A stretch of DNA of 64,000 nucleotides from Segatella baroniae DSM 16972 = JCM 13447 (GCF_000426585.1 NZ_AUFQ01000014.1:25095-89094); one strand, 5' to 3'; counted from the stretch's first letter, positions 9,652-18,484 are shown. Notes: a model not told the origin generated them from the sequence alone. Translations and numbers: made by a program.

Positions 9652-11127
9652 CTAATAGTTTATACGCTTGAAATTCCGTTCCAGAAAATCCCAGTTCTCT
9701 ACGACTATCTTGTGGCTTTCTGCTTCCAATCCCGGCGGACAAGGGAAGCGGAGCTGAGGCAGCATGTCACGCTCGAAAAGATATTGGAGCATTTCATGGG
9801 TGGAAAGTGAGACGAATAGGTTCCATTGCTCGTCTATGCCGGTAGTGGCAACGTAGTATGGATTTCGTTCATCACAGATACATTGCGCAGCGTTGGAACA
9901 CGTCTCAAAGCCTGTTGACGGACTGGGGATGAACGCTACGATGTTTTCACCGTCACCTTGGAACATGCCGATTTGCGCATCGACGTTTTTCAGTCCCATG
10001 TCCTTCCTCAGGAAGTCAAGGTATTCTTTTTCATCTTTAAAATAGAAGAGCGGACTGTTGCCCGACAGCTTCATCAGCTTCTTGTAGTTGGGAATGCCTA
10101 TGGTGGATGGGGCGTCCGTGTCTTCGGTCGATTCCGCCAGCGGCTTGTCGTCATCATCGGACAACATGCTCATGACACCGTTCAACTCCCATCTGTCCAT
10201 ATAAAAGACAAGAGACATGATGATCTTCTTTGACTTTCCGATCACGCCGCGCTTGAGGTTCAAAGCCGCGTATTCCACAAACCGTTCCTTGCCGTCACTC
10301 AATTCGAAGAGTATGCCATCGTCCTGTTCTTCTATGACTTTATAGATGTTGATATTATCAAAGAAAATGCTTGAGAGACGTGCGGCATACTTGTCTTGTC
10401 AGTTGGCTCTTAGGATGTTTTCCAGCCATTCGCTGGGATAAAGCGCCAAAAGACCAACCCTAAACAAGAAAACGCTCAGGCTGTTTGCCATGTACATGGA
10501 CTGCCTTATGTTGTCCGTTTCCGCATAGAGGGTTTCGTATAGATGTTGATGTAAATTCTGATATTTGGCAGCGAGTTGCGGGGTGAAAGTGAGATAGCTG
10601 TCGAAAAGCAGCCACTCCAGTGTGAAGCGCATCGTGACGAAGTCGTCCATGAACGCGCAGCGGTGGAAATAGTCGTGCAGCGCTTCATTGACAGGCAACG
10701 TCTCGAAGCTGTTCAGACAGAAATTGAATACTACTTGTGGCGCACAGAGAATAAATGGGCTTATGGGATGAATGAGTTTCCCTTCATTGAGGGACAAATA
10801 GTTTCAGATGAGAAACTGGATGTCTTCGACGTTGGAATCGTTGAGGAAATATTCGTCTTCATCAATGGGATAAAAAGGAAGATACTTCCCGTAAAGCTCC
10901 TTGTGCCTCATCACAAAGCCGTGCCACAATCCGCTCTCGGCAATGATGTCTTCCATATAGAGCGTGAGGGCAATGTCGATGTTGTCTTCTATCGTGTTGT
11001 CAGGGAGTTGCTGGCGGAGAATGGTCAGGAGCTGGTTTCCAAAACGTGCATATATGAAATCGGTTTTGGAATCAAGCAACTTAGGATGTCTCTCCTTGAT
11101 GTCGAGTGCAACGATCTTTGTGGGCAT
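9652..11127 (-). pseudogene. DUF3843 family gene interrupted by two in-frame TGA codons
   Basis: Three consecutive open segments (11127-10804, then up to 10399, then to 9652) lie in one and the same reading frame and join into a protein of about 490 residues. The only interruptions are TGA at 10806-10804 and TGA at 10401-10399. The first sits in VEDIQFLI-stop-NYLS, where DUF3843 relatives have a tryptophan (FLIW), so a TGG to TGA change explains it. The second lies in ENILRAN-stop-QDKYAARL. Frame and similarity continue on both sides, so this is nonsense decay rather than frameshift. DUF3843 proteins are cytosolic and of unknown function. Sequencing error is unlikely to hit twice in one frame but cannot be excluded. 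The start ATG at 11127 is clear. Confidence 0.8.
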
Positions 11128-11461
11128 AATATGCGGGATTGATTAGGTTGGAAACTATGGATATTTGAATCATACCACAAGTTCAATGCAAAAATATATA
11201 AAACTTTTGGGTCAGGTGCCAACTGAATGGACATTTTCCATTTTCTTTGGGAAAGTATGGTCTGTTTCTTTTCTTGGAGGGTTGCAATATTGTATTACCA
11301 TACTCAAAAGGCGATTACAAATCAATAGAGTCATGAACAAAGTACACATTTATCAGACAGCCGATGTATGGTCTTCTGACGAATCTACTTGACAAGACGG
11401 AGATACTGTGCCTTCCCACTATATGCTTATTTCATCGGAAATCTGGACGAAAGTGTGTGTG
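11128..11461. other. Gene-free region upstream of the DUF3843 pseudogene
   Basis: Divergent intergenic stretch. On the minus strand a -7-like box TATTTTTG (plus-strand 11189-11196) could serve the DUF3843 gene; a TTG at 11222-11220 is 23 nt away, which is longer than usual. Nothing coding was recognised in the remainder. Confidence 0.4.
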
Positions 11462-11493
11462 TTTGGCTGCCAATCTAATTTTAGGTATTTTTG
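11462..11493 (+). promoter_or_regulatory. Promoter of the ECF sigma remnant, pointing into the CRISPR array
   Basis: TTTG at 11462-11465, 20 nt, TATTTTTG at 11486-11493. It is a full match to the Bacteroidota housekeeping promoter. The start would be near 11500, just before the remnant's ATG at 11534. The array lies 220 bp downstream in the same direction, and this is the crRNA sense strand, so the promoter could make a precursor crRNA. Confidence 0.65.
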
Positions 11494-11533
11494 TCATGAG
11501 AAACCGACTTATTAAAAGAGTAGAAAGGAAAGC

Positions 11534-11713
11534 ATGAACTTTAATCAGAAAGAATTAAGAAAGTTGGCGGAGGGCGACGCCCGTACTTTCGCGGCTTTGC
11601 ACCGAACTTTTTTTTACCAAAGATTCATCAGTTTGCACTCATGCTACTAAAAGACAATCAAGATACCGACGACGTTTGACAAATCATCTTCATGAAAGTA
11701 AACCCGCACATCA
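11534..11713 (+). pseudogene. 5' remnant of an ECF RNA polymerase sigma-70 factor gene
   Basis: From the ATG at 11534 the frame reads MNFNQKELRKLAEGDARTFA then ALHRTFF, the typical start of region 2 of ECF sigma factors. At the eight-T run (11608-11615) the frame shifts by one; in the next frame the text continues PKIHQFALMLLKDNQDTDDV, a stop (TGA at 11677-11679), then QIIFMK, the conserved region 2.1/2.2 of the family. The similarity stops right at the first CRISPR repeat (11714). The gene is thus doubly broken and lacks about two thirds of its length (regions 2.3 to 4). It cannot be functional as a sigma factor. Confidence 0.75.
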
Positions 11714-12449
11714 GTTGTGATTTGCGTGAAAACAACGACCTTTGCAGTATCAGCAACAACGCAAGGTCGGCTTCGGCTGCCAACGGACTGGTTGTGATTT
11801 GCTTGAAAACAACTACCTTTGCAGTATCGGCAACAACAGCAACTGCGAATGGCCAGTTCTATGACCAGTTGTGATTTGCTTGAAAACAACTACCTTTGCA
11901 GTATCAGCAACAACCATGCTCTGCACAATACCATTCCCGACATGTTGTGATTTGCTTGAAAACAACTACCTTTGCAGTATCGGCAACAACAGCAACTGCG
12001 AATGGCCAGTTCTATGACCAGTTGTGATTTGCTTGAAAACAACTACCTTTGCAGTATCAGCAACAACCATGCTCTGCACAATACCATTCCCGACATGTTG
12101 TGATTTGCTTGAAAACAACTACCTTTGCAGTATCAGCAACAACTCCGGCAGTACGTAGCCAAGTTCCCCAGCCGTTGTGATTTGCTTGAAAACAACTACC
12201 TTTGCAGTATCAGCAACAACTTGGTAACCTCTGGAATCCTTGTAGTTCCGTTGTGATTTGCTTGAAAACAACTACCTTTGCAGTATCAGCAACAACCATT
12301 GCTCTCAGGAGGCACACAAGGTTCAGTTGTGATTTGCTTGAAAACAACTACCTTTGCAGTATCAGCAACAACCGCCGCCCTTGAATCCCAACTTGCCGAA
12401 ATGTTGTGATTTGCTTGAAAACAACTACCTTTGCAGTATCAGCAACAAC
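11714..12449 (+). CRISPR. Type II-C CRISPR array, ten 47-bp repeats and nine 29-30 bp spacers
   Basis: Repeats start at 11714, 11791, 11868, 11944, 12021, 12097, 12174, 12250, 12326 and 12403. The unit begins GTTGTGATTTGCTTGAAAAC and ends CAGTATCAGCAACAAC. The strand is set by the tracrRNA anti-repeat, which pairs with the first 21 bases of the repeat read on the plus strand. The first repeat is degenerate at positions 13 (T to G) and 24 (T to G); repeats 2 and 4 share an A to G change (TCGG). Spacers 2 and 4 are identical, as are spacers 3 and 5, through a 153-bp tandem duplication. Within each intact repeat TTG at 2-4 and TACCTTTG at 24-31 look like a promoter. The cas genes lie on the opposite strand, converging on the array. 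Confidence 0.97.
11791..12096 (+). repeat. 153-bp tandem duplication inside the CRISPR array
   Basis: The segment 11791-11943 (repeat 2, spacer 2, repeat 3, spacer 3) is repeated as 11944-12096 (repeat 4, spacer 4, repeat 5, spacer 5). The TCGG variant at the end of repeats 2 and 4, absent in all other repeats, marks the copy unit exactly. It arose by recombination between repeats, not by new spacer uptake. Confidence 0.95.
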
Positions 12450-12523
12450 TGATTATCTATATAATATTGATTACCAATACAATATATAGATATTGCAAAA
12501 ATAAAAAAGTGATACTACAAAAC
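12450..12523. promoter_or_regulatory. AT-rich cas2-proximal flank of the array with a large inverted repeat
   Basis: An AT-rich flank between the last repeat and the cas2 terminator. Bases 12455-12469 (ATCTATATAATATTG) and 12475-12491 form an imperfect inverted repeat with a 5-nt loop and two unpaired bases in the right arm. As the degenerate repeat sits at the other end, this side is the likely site where new spacers are added, and the inverted repeat may be an integration or host-factor signal. That role is inference. Confidence 0.45.
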
Positions 12524-12552
12524 AAAATCCCACTTGCCAAGGGTGGGATTTT
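12524..12552. terminator. Bidirectional terminator between the array and cas2
   Basis: AAAATCCCAC (12524-12533) pairs with GTGGGATTTT (12543-12552) around a 9-nt loop. T-rich sequence follows on both strands. It can end both the cas operon (minus) and the crRNA transcript (plus), which converge here. Confidence 0.8.
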
Positions 12553-12572
12553 CGTTTTCTATCAATTGAAGA

Positions 12573-12920
<348 letters not shown>

Positions 12921-13853
12921 TTACATTTCCGGATAACTGATGTGCCGGGCTTCCCCAGCAAAGCATTTTGCAAGAGACGCTGTCGTCTGTTGCGCAGCTA
13001 TCATCAGTGGACTTCGCTTGCCATTCACCACAACATCCAACATCGGAATCGCCAAGAGCTGCATTTTCTGTTCTTTCGTAATTTCCGAAACTTCGCCATT
13101 GCAACGAATCATGTCAATGACAAGTTGGTCTATAAACGGACGATAGGGTTCCATGATGTCATCTGCCAAGCAATAAGCGTTGTACCGGTTGTGATGATGA
13201 ATTCCCAAAGTGGGCAGTAGGCCACTCCCTACCAGCGATCGGGCTATCACTGCACGCAAGATGGCATAACCATAATTCAAAAGATTGTTGGGCGGTGCAC
13301 CCTCCCGCCCACGAACAAAATCAGGATAGTCCGTAAAAAGATTACGCCAGTAGTAGGCGGCAGCCCTTGCTTCCAGATTCTCCGAATCACCACTACGAAC
13401 ATCGTTTGCCCATACTCGCATACAGTTGGTCTCTTTGTCAGTATTAGTTCGTAGTACATGCTCCTGGTTGAGAATCTTTTGCTTTACAGTTTGCTGCCAG
13501 AGTTGTTTACGTAATGGCAGAGAAGCTTCCAACTGCATACGGAACCGCTCGTTTTGCGTATTGTTGCCACATAACGGAAGAAGCAAACCCACGGGCATAC
13601 CTTTTTGGTCACAAGTAATGACCGCACAATTATTTGCCAACAGTGCCTCAAGTACTCCGGAGGTTACTGTAATGCGCCGATTATCGAGCACGACCACCCC
13701 AATGTCTTCTATCGGGATGGTGCGCTCGGCCTCTTTTTTCAGCGTTTCGGGCAGTGTATCGTTACCTTCTACTTCAGGCAAATGCAACACCAACTGGGCA
13801 TTGCGTAGACTCAGATAGATAGGATTGGTGAAGCAAAGAGTTTTCTTTATCAT
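12921..13853 (-). CDS. cas1: CRISPR-associated endonuclease Cas1 (type II)
   Basis: 310 residues of the integrase subunit. The conserved metal ligands are visible: Glu161 (NLEARAAAYYW), His in GIHHHNRYN (about 219-221) and Asp in CLADDIMEPYRP (231/232). The N-terminal beta domain starts MIKKTLCFTNPIYLSLRN, as in type II Cas1. No cas4 or csn2 is present in the locus, which places it in subtype II-C. The gene follows cas9 by 12 bp and precedes cas2 by 6 bp. Confidence 0.96.
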   Translation of the reverse strand: MIKKTLCFTNPIYLSLRNAQLVLHLPEVEGNDTLPETLKKEAERTIPIEDIGVVVLDNRRITVTSGVLEALLANNCAVITCDQKGMPVGLLLPLCGNNTQNERFRMQLEASLPLRKQLWQQTVKQKILNQEHVLRTNTDKETNCMRVWANDVRSGDSENLEARAAAYYWRNLFTDYPDFVRGREGAPPNNLLNYGYAILRAVIARSLVGSGLLPTLGIHHHNRYNAYCLADDIMEPYRPFIDQLVIDMIRCNGEVSEITKEQKMQLLAIPMLDVVVNGKRSPLMIAAQQTTASLAKCFAGEARHISYPEM

Positions 13854-13865
13854 AACAAGACAGCC

Positions 13866-16800
13866 TTACTTTATGACTCTGAGGATATTTCCTAACCGGT
13901 CTACATCAAGTTTCCAGCACACGGCCTTTATCATTTCACCTGTCAAAGACTTTTGATTCTTTGATTGTGGACTACCTACTCCATATTCGTTTTGAATAAT
14001 AGTACCATTACAGAAAGACTCCGCTATCTTCTTATCCACATTATAAATAAGCCCCGCCGACCTGTGAGGAATAAAATTCGCAGTTGTACCGCTAGAATCT
14101 ACAAATTTATAGATTCTTTCCTTGTCCAATTCATTACCATTTTCTTCCCTTGGCACATACACCAAGTCGTTGGGCGACAGATAGCACTTCAAAGGAACCT
14201 CCTTTTCGTTCTTCTCCGGCACAGGAGACAGGCCCTGCTTCAGCCGTTCTGTTACCTCATTCAACGGAATGGTATCGTAGCTTCGCTTACCTTCCTCATC
14301 CTCGTAGATAGCAAAATAAAGATTGGTTCCCTTCTGAGCCTCAACATATTTATCAGCCTTATTACCAGTTTCTCCTACTTGATACTTTTCCCCCATAGTC
14401 TCTGCAACTCTAACCTTTAGAATAGGTTGATGCTTTTTACCATCATTATAAACTGCAATGTTCTGGTTCATCTCGGCAATTCCCTCTGGTGTAAAGGTAA
14501 TGGCAGGGTCTCCGCCTTTAGCTTCAAGATAGTTAAGAAGAATCTTCTGAATGCCTGTATCGGTGATTGCGTCAATGCGCTTTTTATCGAATGAGGTGTC
14601 GAGCAACTTTCGCGTTGCCACCATAGGCTCTTTTTCATCACTGAATCGCCACACTTCCACCTTATCTATATACTGCTTGTTCCAACGGTAATCCGTGCTC
14701 TTGAAATGAGCAAGCAACTGTTTGGTATTGAATTGCTTATCCACCAAGACATTAATATAGTCGCGCAGCTCCTTATTACAAATAGAAGAGATGTTTTCCA
14801 AAGCCTCCTTTAGCTTGACAACAGCTTTCCGGCGAAGGTTGACATGTCCGAAGACAGTCTCCTTGTGCATTGGCTTTCTCACCGCCCACATCTCGTTGCC
14901 TTTCTGCGGCACCATCGTCTTCTTGCTGTCTGCATCGTACCGTTCATAGTAATTGGTAGCTTTGTTGATGACACGAACATAATTCTTGAAGCTGACAACC
15001 ACATCCTCCAATGCCGCACGCGCATCTTGCGTGAATGTTTCCCACGGCTTGCGGATGATACGATTCTTCTCGCAAAGCAACTGACGCAAGTCTTCCCGCT
15101 GCTTTGGACTTTTAGCAAACTCGTTGTTCAGGTAGTTGATGATATTGCGCGAGGCACATGCTATCACCAGCGCATCCATAGCATGATGGCGGTGATCGAT
15201 ACGCTTCTTGTTGAAACCAGGCAGCAATTCCATCGGAACAGAGGTCTGGAACACCCGTTTCCCTTCCTTATTCTCCCAATGTCCAAAGTTTTCTGACTTT
15301 GTCAACCTATTGAGTCGCTCAAAACGAGAATAAACAATGCTGTTCCAAACATCATTCAGTCCCCAGTCTTTCTTCAGCCTGTCGGTAATCCCACCTGTGC
15401 AGGAAACGACAAACTTAGACGTTGCTTCCAATTCATCTTCAGTACGGACGACATTCGAAAGCAACCCCTTCACCACCTTACTTATGTATCTACTGTCGTT
15501 CATCTGGCGGTTCAGGAACTCCTGCGGAATATCTTCCAGCAGAAGTTTCTCCTTCTTATACTTGTTATTGGAATAATGTTCGGTAACGAAAGTCTTGTAT
15601 TCACTCTCGCTGAAAACCTTTACATCGCCCAGCATCGTGCAGTGGACAATCTCGCCACCATGATTTTTGATAAACTCATAGCCCAGCATATTGCTCTTCA
15701 GCGTATTCACTTCCGACTCGCAAATCACCTTGTTGTTAAAAGAATCATCGAAGTAACGGCTTTGCGGAATGACATGTTCTATCTGATAGGCCGAAGTAAA
15801 GAGCTTGGACAGAGAGATGGACTTTCCTGTATAGGGCGACCGATACTTCTGTTCCAACCACAGTTTATACCTTAAAAGTTCTTTCGCCGAAGGTTGTGCC
15901 ATCTTCGATATCTTGGAAATCTCTGCATACTCGGTATCATCTTTGGTCAACTGCTGCAAAGCTCCTTCTTCGTAGATACGCAATATCTCCTGTTGCATTG
16001 GCGAGTAAGGGCGTACATCCTTGACGTCAGCATCATTTTTAAGTTCCATCAACAGGCATTTGATGCGCAAATTGGTGTTTTCATTTCTCAATATATTCTT
16101 CGTCATGTGCGCACGCTGCTCGGCCGTACTCTTCATTCTGCGTCCAAGTTCTACATGAATCTCATCTATGTGTCCTGCTTCTTTCCATATATCGTGAACC
16201 GTTCGGAGTGTTTCGAGGATACACTGCTCTACGATAGGATTGCGAAGCGAATGCTGTCTGAAGCCTTTAATGTATGACAGCAGTTTATCCGGAGAGTCCC
16301 AACGCAGTATATGCGTTGCCTCTGAATGCCGACCATACACGACATAACACGCCAGCCATTCGGGCAGACCTTGGAAATCGGCAAGATGGCTGAAAGAATA
16401 AGCCGCATGACCCATCCGCTCTCGTATTTTCTCCTCTATATCTCCCTGCACAATACGTTCTATTCTATCTCTTGTCTGCTTGCAGATATCCTCCTCGTGC
16501 CACCAACTGCCCATACGCATGACAGCCAACAGCTTCTTCACGGCTTTCTCCGAGTAGGCTCCATAATCTTTCTTGAAGGGTTTCACCTTCAGGAAGGCAC
16601 CGGCAAACTCGTCATCATCCCTTAGCTTGTGCAGCGCACCTTCGGCTTCGTCTCTGGCTTCCACCGAATAGAGCAAGTGCCAAAGCCTGTATTGAAGTTC
16701 CGAATCGTCGAGCCAGCTACGATCCATGCCTGCTCTGTCGAGCGCAAGAAGCAGTTCGTGCCTCGTCTCATTACAGGGATACTTCTTCTCCTTGTCTTCT

Positions 16801-18359
16801 ATATAGTTCCAACGGATGGCAAACTCTTTTTCGGCACCTATCTTTACCTTCTTCAATCCAAAGAAATCCTTCAGCAATGTCTCCTGATTGATTTCCTTCC
16901 GGTCGTTCAAATAAGCAAACAAACGGGCGTAATCTTCCCTCGAACGGAGATATTCGGCAGTCACCTCCTTGTCGTCAGTCCTGTCAAAGAGCCTTAGATT
17001 GACGATAAACTGCCACAGGCGGAACTCCTGATAATAGGGATTCGACTTCGCGACACACTTGATTCCTTGCCGTTTTTTCTTTCCTTTCTCTTTATCCTTA
17101 TATTTATAATACTCGTAAGGACACTCGGCAATCAGCGATTTCTTGCTTTTCAACGGACGCTGATAGAAGATAAGGTCGGTCAGAAGCAGGTAAACCATGT
17201 CTTTCTTCATCAAGCTGTCCCGATGGGGTTGATTGCTTTGATACAATTCTTCCGCACACTTTGCCAGCATTTCCCTGCTTTGCAGTTCCTCGTGATGCTT
17301 GCTTTGCTCACGCAAGATAGCTTCCAGTTCCTGTTTATAATATTTGCGTTCAATAGTACGGATGAAGTTTCCACGAATCTTATCGACAGGTTCTGCCAGC
17401 AAATGGTCGTAGATAAAGGCACCGACGGTCTTGCCCGAGTCTTCCAACTGCGACTCGGTACGTTTCTTCCGAAGCCCCCAATCGTTTTCATCCGGTGCAC
17501 GGAACGACCGCTTGACTTCACCGTCCTTATCTTTCTTGAGAGTCGTTCCGTCCTTCTCATACTCGGTGGTTACAATGAACTGCTTGATCTTTCCTACCCA
17601 ATCATCCAAGGCTATCTTGCTGGGACAGGGGTATATCCATCCGTTTTCCAACTGAACACGATACCAGGTATTGCCCCCTTTTCCTTCTTCTGCGACTTCT
17701 ATGCTGACTACTTTCAGCTCATAGTATTCCTCGCGCTTCGTTGGATTTTCTTCTTCCTCCTCCCCGCGCAGCTGATAATATCCTCGTTTCTGATTGAAGT
17801 TAAGCAGTATCCACGCCAACTCCTCTTTGCCGACAGCTTGCGAGAGGGCCTTTTTCCGCAGGAAATAGAGTGTCCAGTCCAACGGGATCTTCCTTCCGTC
17901 AGCCACCAATGCAGGCTGATGACGGGCGAAATTGGCCATCATTTCGTGGAAGGAGTCCATGAAAAGGAAACGCATGGAGCCATCCTCAAGACGTTCCCAG
18001 GCCAACTTGGGCTCGCCATGATTGAGGAATTTGCCATAAGTGGAGGCTTCTTCCCTATTCCACCCTATTGCGGAATCGTAGTGAGGGGGCAGAAATCCCA
18101 TCACGTGCAACACTCTGTGCAAGCGCTCCCGCCGCAGCAACGAACGCTCCCTTATCCTCCGAACGCTTCGAAAACCAGTACGAATAGCCGTCTGCGATTC
18201 CGTCACTCCCTTGTCAAAGTTGCCTAAGATGTCCTGACTCATCGGAATGATGCGGCTACCCAATTTAATGTCATGCAAGTAATTTCCATGGTCGTCAACA
18301 GAGACTTTAGCCCAACCAATACTATTGGTTCCCAAGTCTAATCCAAGAATTGTTTTCAT
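13866..18359 (-). CDS. cas9: Cas9 effector nuclease, large subtype II-C form
   Basis: 1497 residues. RuvC-I is at the N-terminus with Asp8 (GLDLGTNSIGWA). An arginine-rich bridge helix follows (RTGFRSVRRIRERSLLRRER). RuvC-II carries Glu737 (IHVELGR). The HNH domain has His862 and Asn885 (IEHVIPQSRYFDDSFNNKV), with exactly the 23-residue spacing of SpCas9 His840/Asn863. RuvC-III carries His1059 and Asp1062 (HHAMDALVIA). All catalytic residues are present, so both strands of a target should be cut. The length is typical of Bacteroidota II-C enzymes and longer than the small II-C forms of Neisseria or Campylobacter. It heads the cas operon. Its promoter was not clearly found; the tracrRNA gene lies directly upstream and divergent. 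Confidence 0.97.
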   Translation of the reverse strand: MKTILGLDLGTNSIGWAKVSVDDHGNYLHDIKLGSRIIPMSQDILGNFDKGVTESQTAIRTGFRSVRRIRERSLLRRERLHRVLHVMGFLPPHYDSAIGWNREEASTYGKFLNHGEPKLAWERLEDGSMRFLFMDSFHEMMANFARHQPALVADGRKIPLDWTLYFLRKKALSQAVGKEELAWILLNFNQKRGYYQLRGEEEEENPTKREEYYELKVVSIEVAEEGKGGNTWYRVQLENGWIYPCPSKIALDDWVGKIKQFIVTTEYEKDGTTLKKDKDGEVKRSFRAPDENDWGLRKKRTESQLEDSGKTVGAFIYDHLLAEPVDKIRGNFIRTIERKYYKQELEAILREQSKHHEELQSREMLAKCAEELYQSNQPHRDSLMKKDMVYLLLTDLIFYQRPLKSKKSLIAECPYEYYKYKDKEKGKKKRQGIKCVAKSNPYYQEFRLWQFIVNLRLFDRTDDKEVTAEYLRSREDYARLFAYLNDRKEINQETLLKDFFGLKKVKIGAEKEFAIRWNYIEDKEKKYPCNETRHELLLALDRAGMDRSWLDDSELQYRLWHLLYSVEARDEAEGALHKLRDDDEFAGAFLKVKPFKKDYGAYSEKAVKKLLAVMRMGSWWHEEDICKQTRDRIERIVQGDIEEKIRERMGHAAYSFSHLADFQGLPEWLACYVVYGRHSEATHILRWDSPDKLLSYIKGFRQHSLRNPIVEQCILETLRTVHDIWKEAGHIDEIHVELGRRMKSTAEQRAHMTKNILRNENTNLRIKCLLMELKNDADVKDVRPYSPMQQEILRIYEEGALQQLTKDDTEYAEISKISKMAQPSAKELLRYKLWLEQKYRSPYTGKSISLSKLFTSAYQIEHVIPQSRYFDDSFNNKVICESEVNTLKSNMLGYEFIKNHGGEIVHCTMLGDVKVFSESEYKTFVTEHYSNNKYKKEKLLLEDIPQEFLNRQMNDSRYISKVVKGLLSNVVRTEDELEATSKFVVSCTGGITDRLKKDWGLNDVWNSIVYSRFERLNRLTKSENFGHWENKEGKRVFQTSVPMELLPGFNKKRIDHRHHAMDALVIACASRNIINYLNNEFAKSPKQREDLRQLLCEKNRIIRKPWETFTQDARAALEDVVVSFKNYVRVINKATNYYERYDADSKKTMVPQKGNEMWAVRKPMHKETVFGHVNLRRKAVVKLKEALENISSICNKELRDYINVLVDKQFNTKQLLAHFKSTDYRWNKQYIDKVEVWRFSDEKEPMVATRKLLDTSFDKKRIDAITDTGIQKILLNYLEAKGGDPAITFTPEGIAEMNQNIAVYNDGKKHQPILKVRVAETMGEKYQVGETGNKADKYVEAQKGTNLYFAIYEDEEGKRSYDTIPLNEVTERLKQGLSPVPEKNEKEVPLKCYLSPNDLVYVPREENGNELDKERIYKFVDSSGTTANFIPHRSAGLIYNVDKKIAESFCNGTIIQNEYGVGSPQSKNQKSLTGEMIKAVCWKLDVDRLGNILRVIK

Positions 18360-18375
18360 TTTTCTACTGTTTTTA

Positions 18376-18407
18376 TTTGGTTCTTAGTTATTAATTGTTT
18401 ATATTTG
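18376..18407 (+). promoter_or_regulatory. tracrRNA promoter
   Basis: TTTG at 18376-18379, 20 nt, TATATTTG at 18400-18407. The predicted start near 18411-18414 coincides with the first base of the anti-repeat. The coincidence of promoter, anti-repeat and terminator makes this a strong call. Confidence 0.8.
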
Positions 18408-18410
18408 CGG

Positions 18411-18484
18411 CTGTTTTCAAGCAAGTCACAATAAGGATTATTCCGTTGTGAAAACAAACAAGGCGGGGCAACTCGCCTTTCTTT
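18411..18484 (+). ncRNA. tracrRNA of the type II-C system
   Basis: The 5' part (TGTTTTCAAGCAAGTCACAA, 18412-18431) is complementary to repeat positions 2-21 with one G-U pair. It is followed by AAGGATTATTCC and GTTGTGAAAAC, the nexus-like region of II-C tracrRNAs. It ends in an intrinsic terminator: AAGGCG (18460-18465) pairs with CGCCTT (18474-18479), then TTTCTTT. The length is about 74 nt. It pairs with crRNA, recruits RNase III where processing occurs, and is bound by Cas9. It is transcribed away from cas9. Confidence 0.9.
18460..18484 (+). terminator. Intrinsic terminator of the tracrRNA
   Basis: Six-base-pair stem AAGGCG/CGCCTT with an eight-base loop, extended by G-C rich bases in the loop, followed by a T-rich run at 18478-18484. 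It also serves as the 3' hairpin of the tracrRNA. Confidence 0.8.

Noticed and set aside
9652..11127. UGA recoding as selenocysteine or tryptophan in the DUF3843 gene
   Set aside because: Several other genes here end in TGA in the normal way, no selenocysteine insertion element was seen, and decay is the simpler reading; kept as a minor option in the finding.
11647..11889. Open frames running through the CRISPR array and the sigma remnant
   Set aside because: They follow from the repeat sequence; the DNA is fully explained as repeats and spacers.
11761..12402. Spacers targeting sequences within this window
   Set aside because: By eye none of the nine spacers recurs elsewhere in the window; a whole-genome search was not possible.
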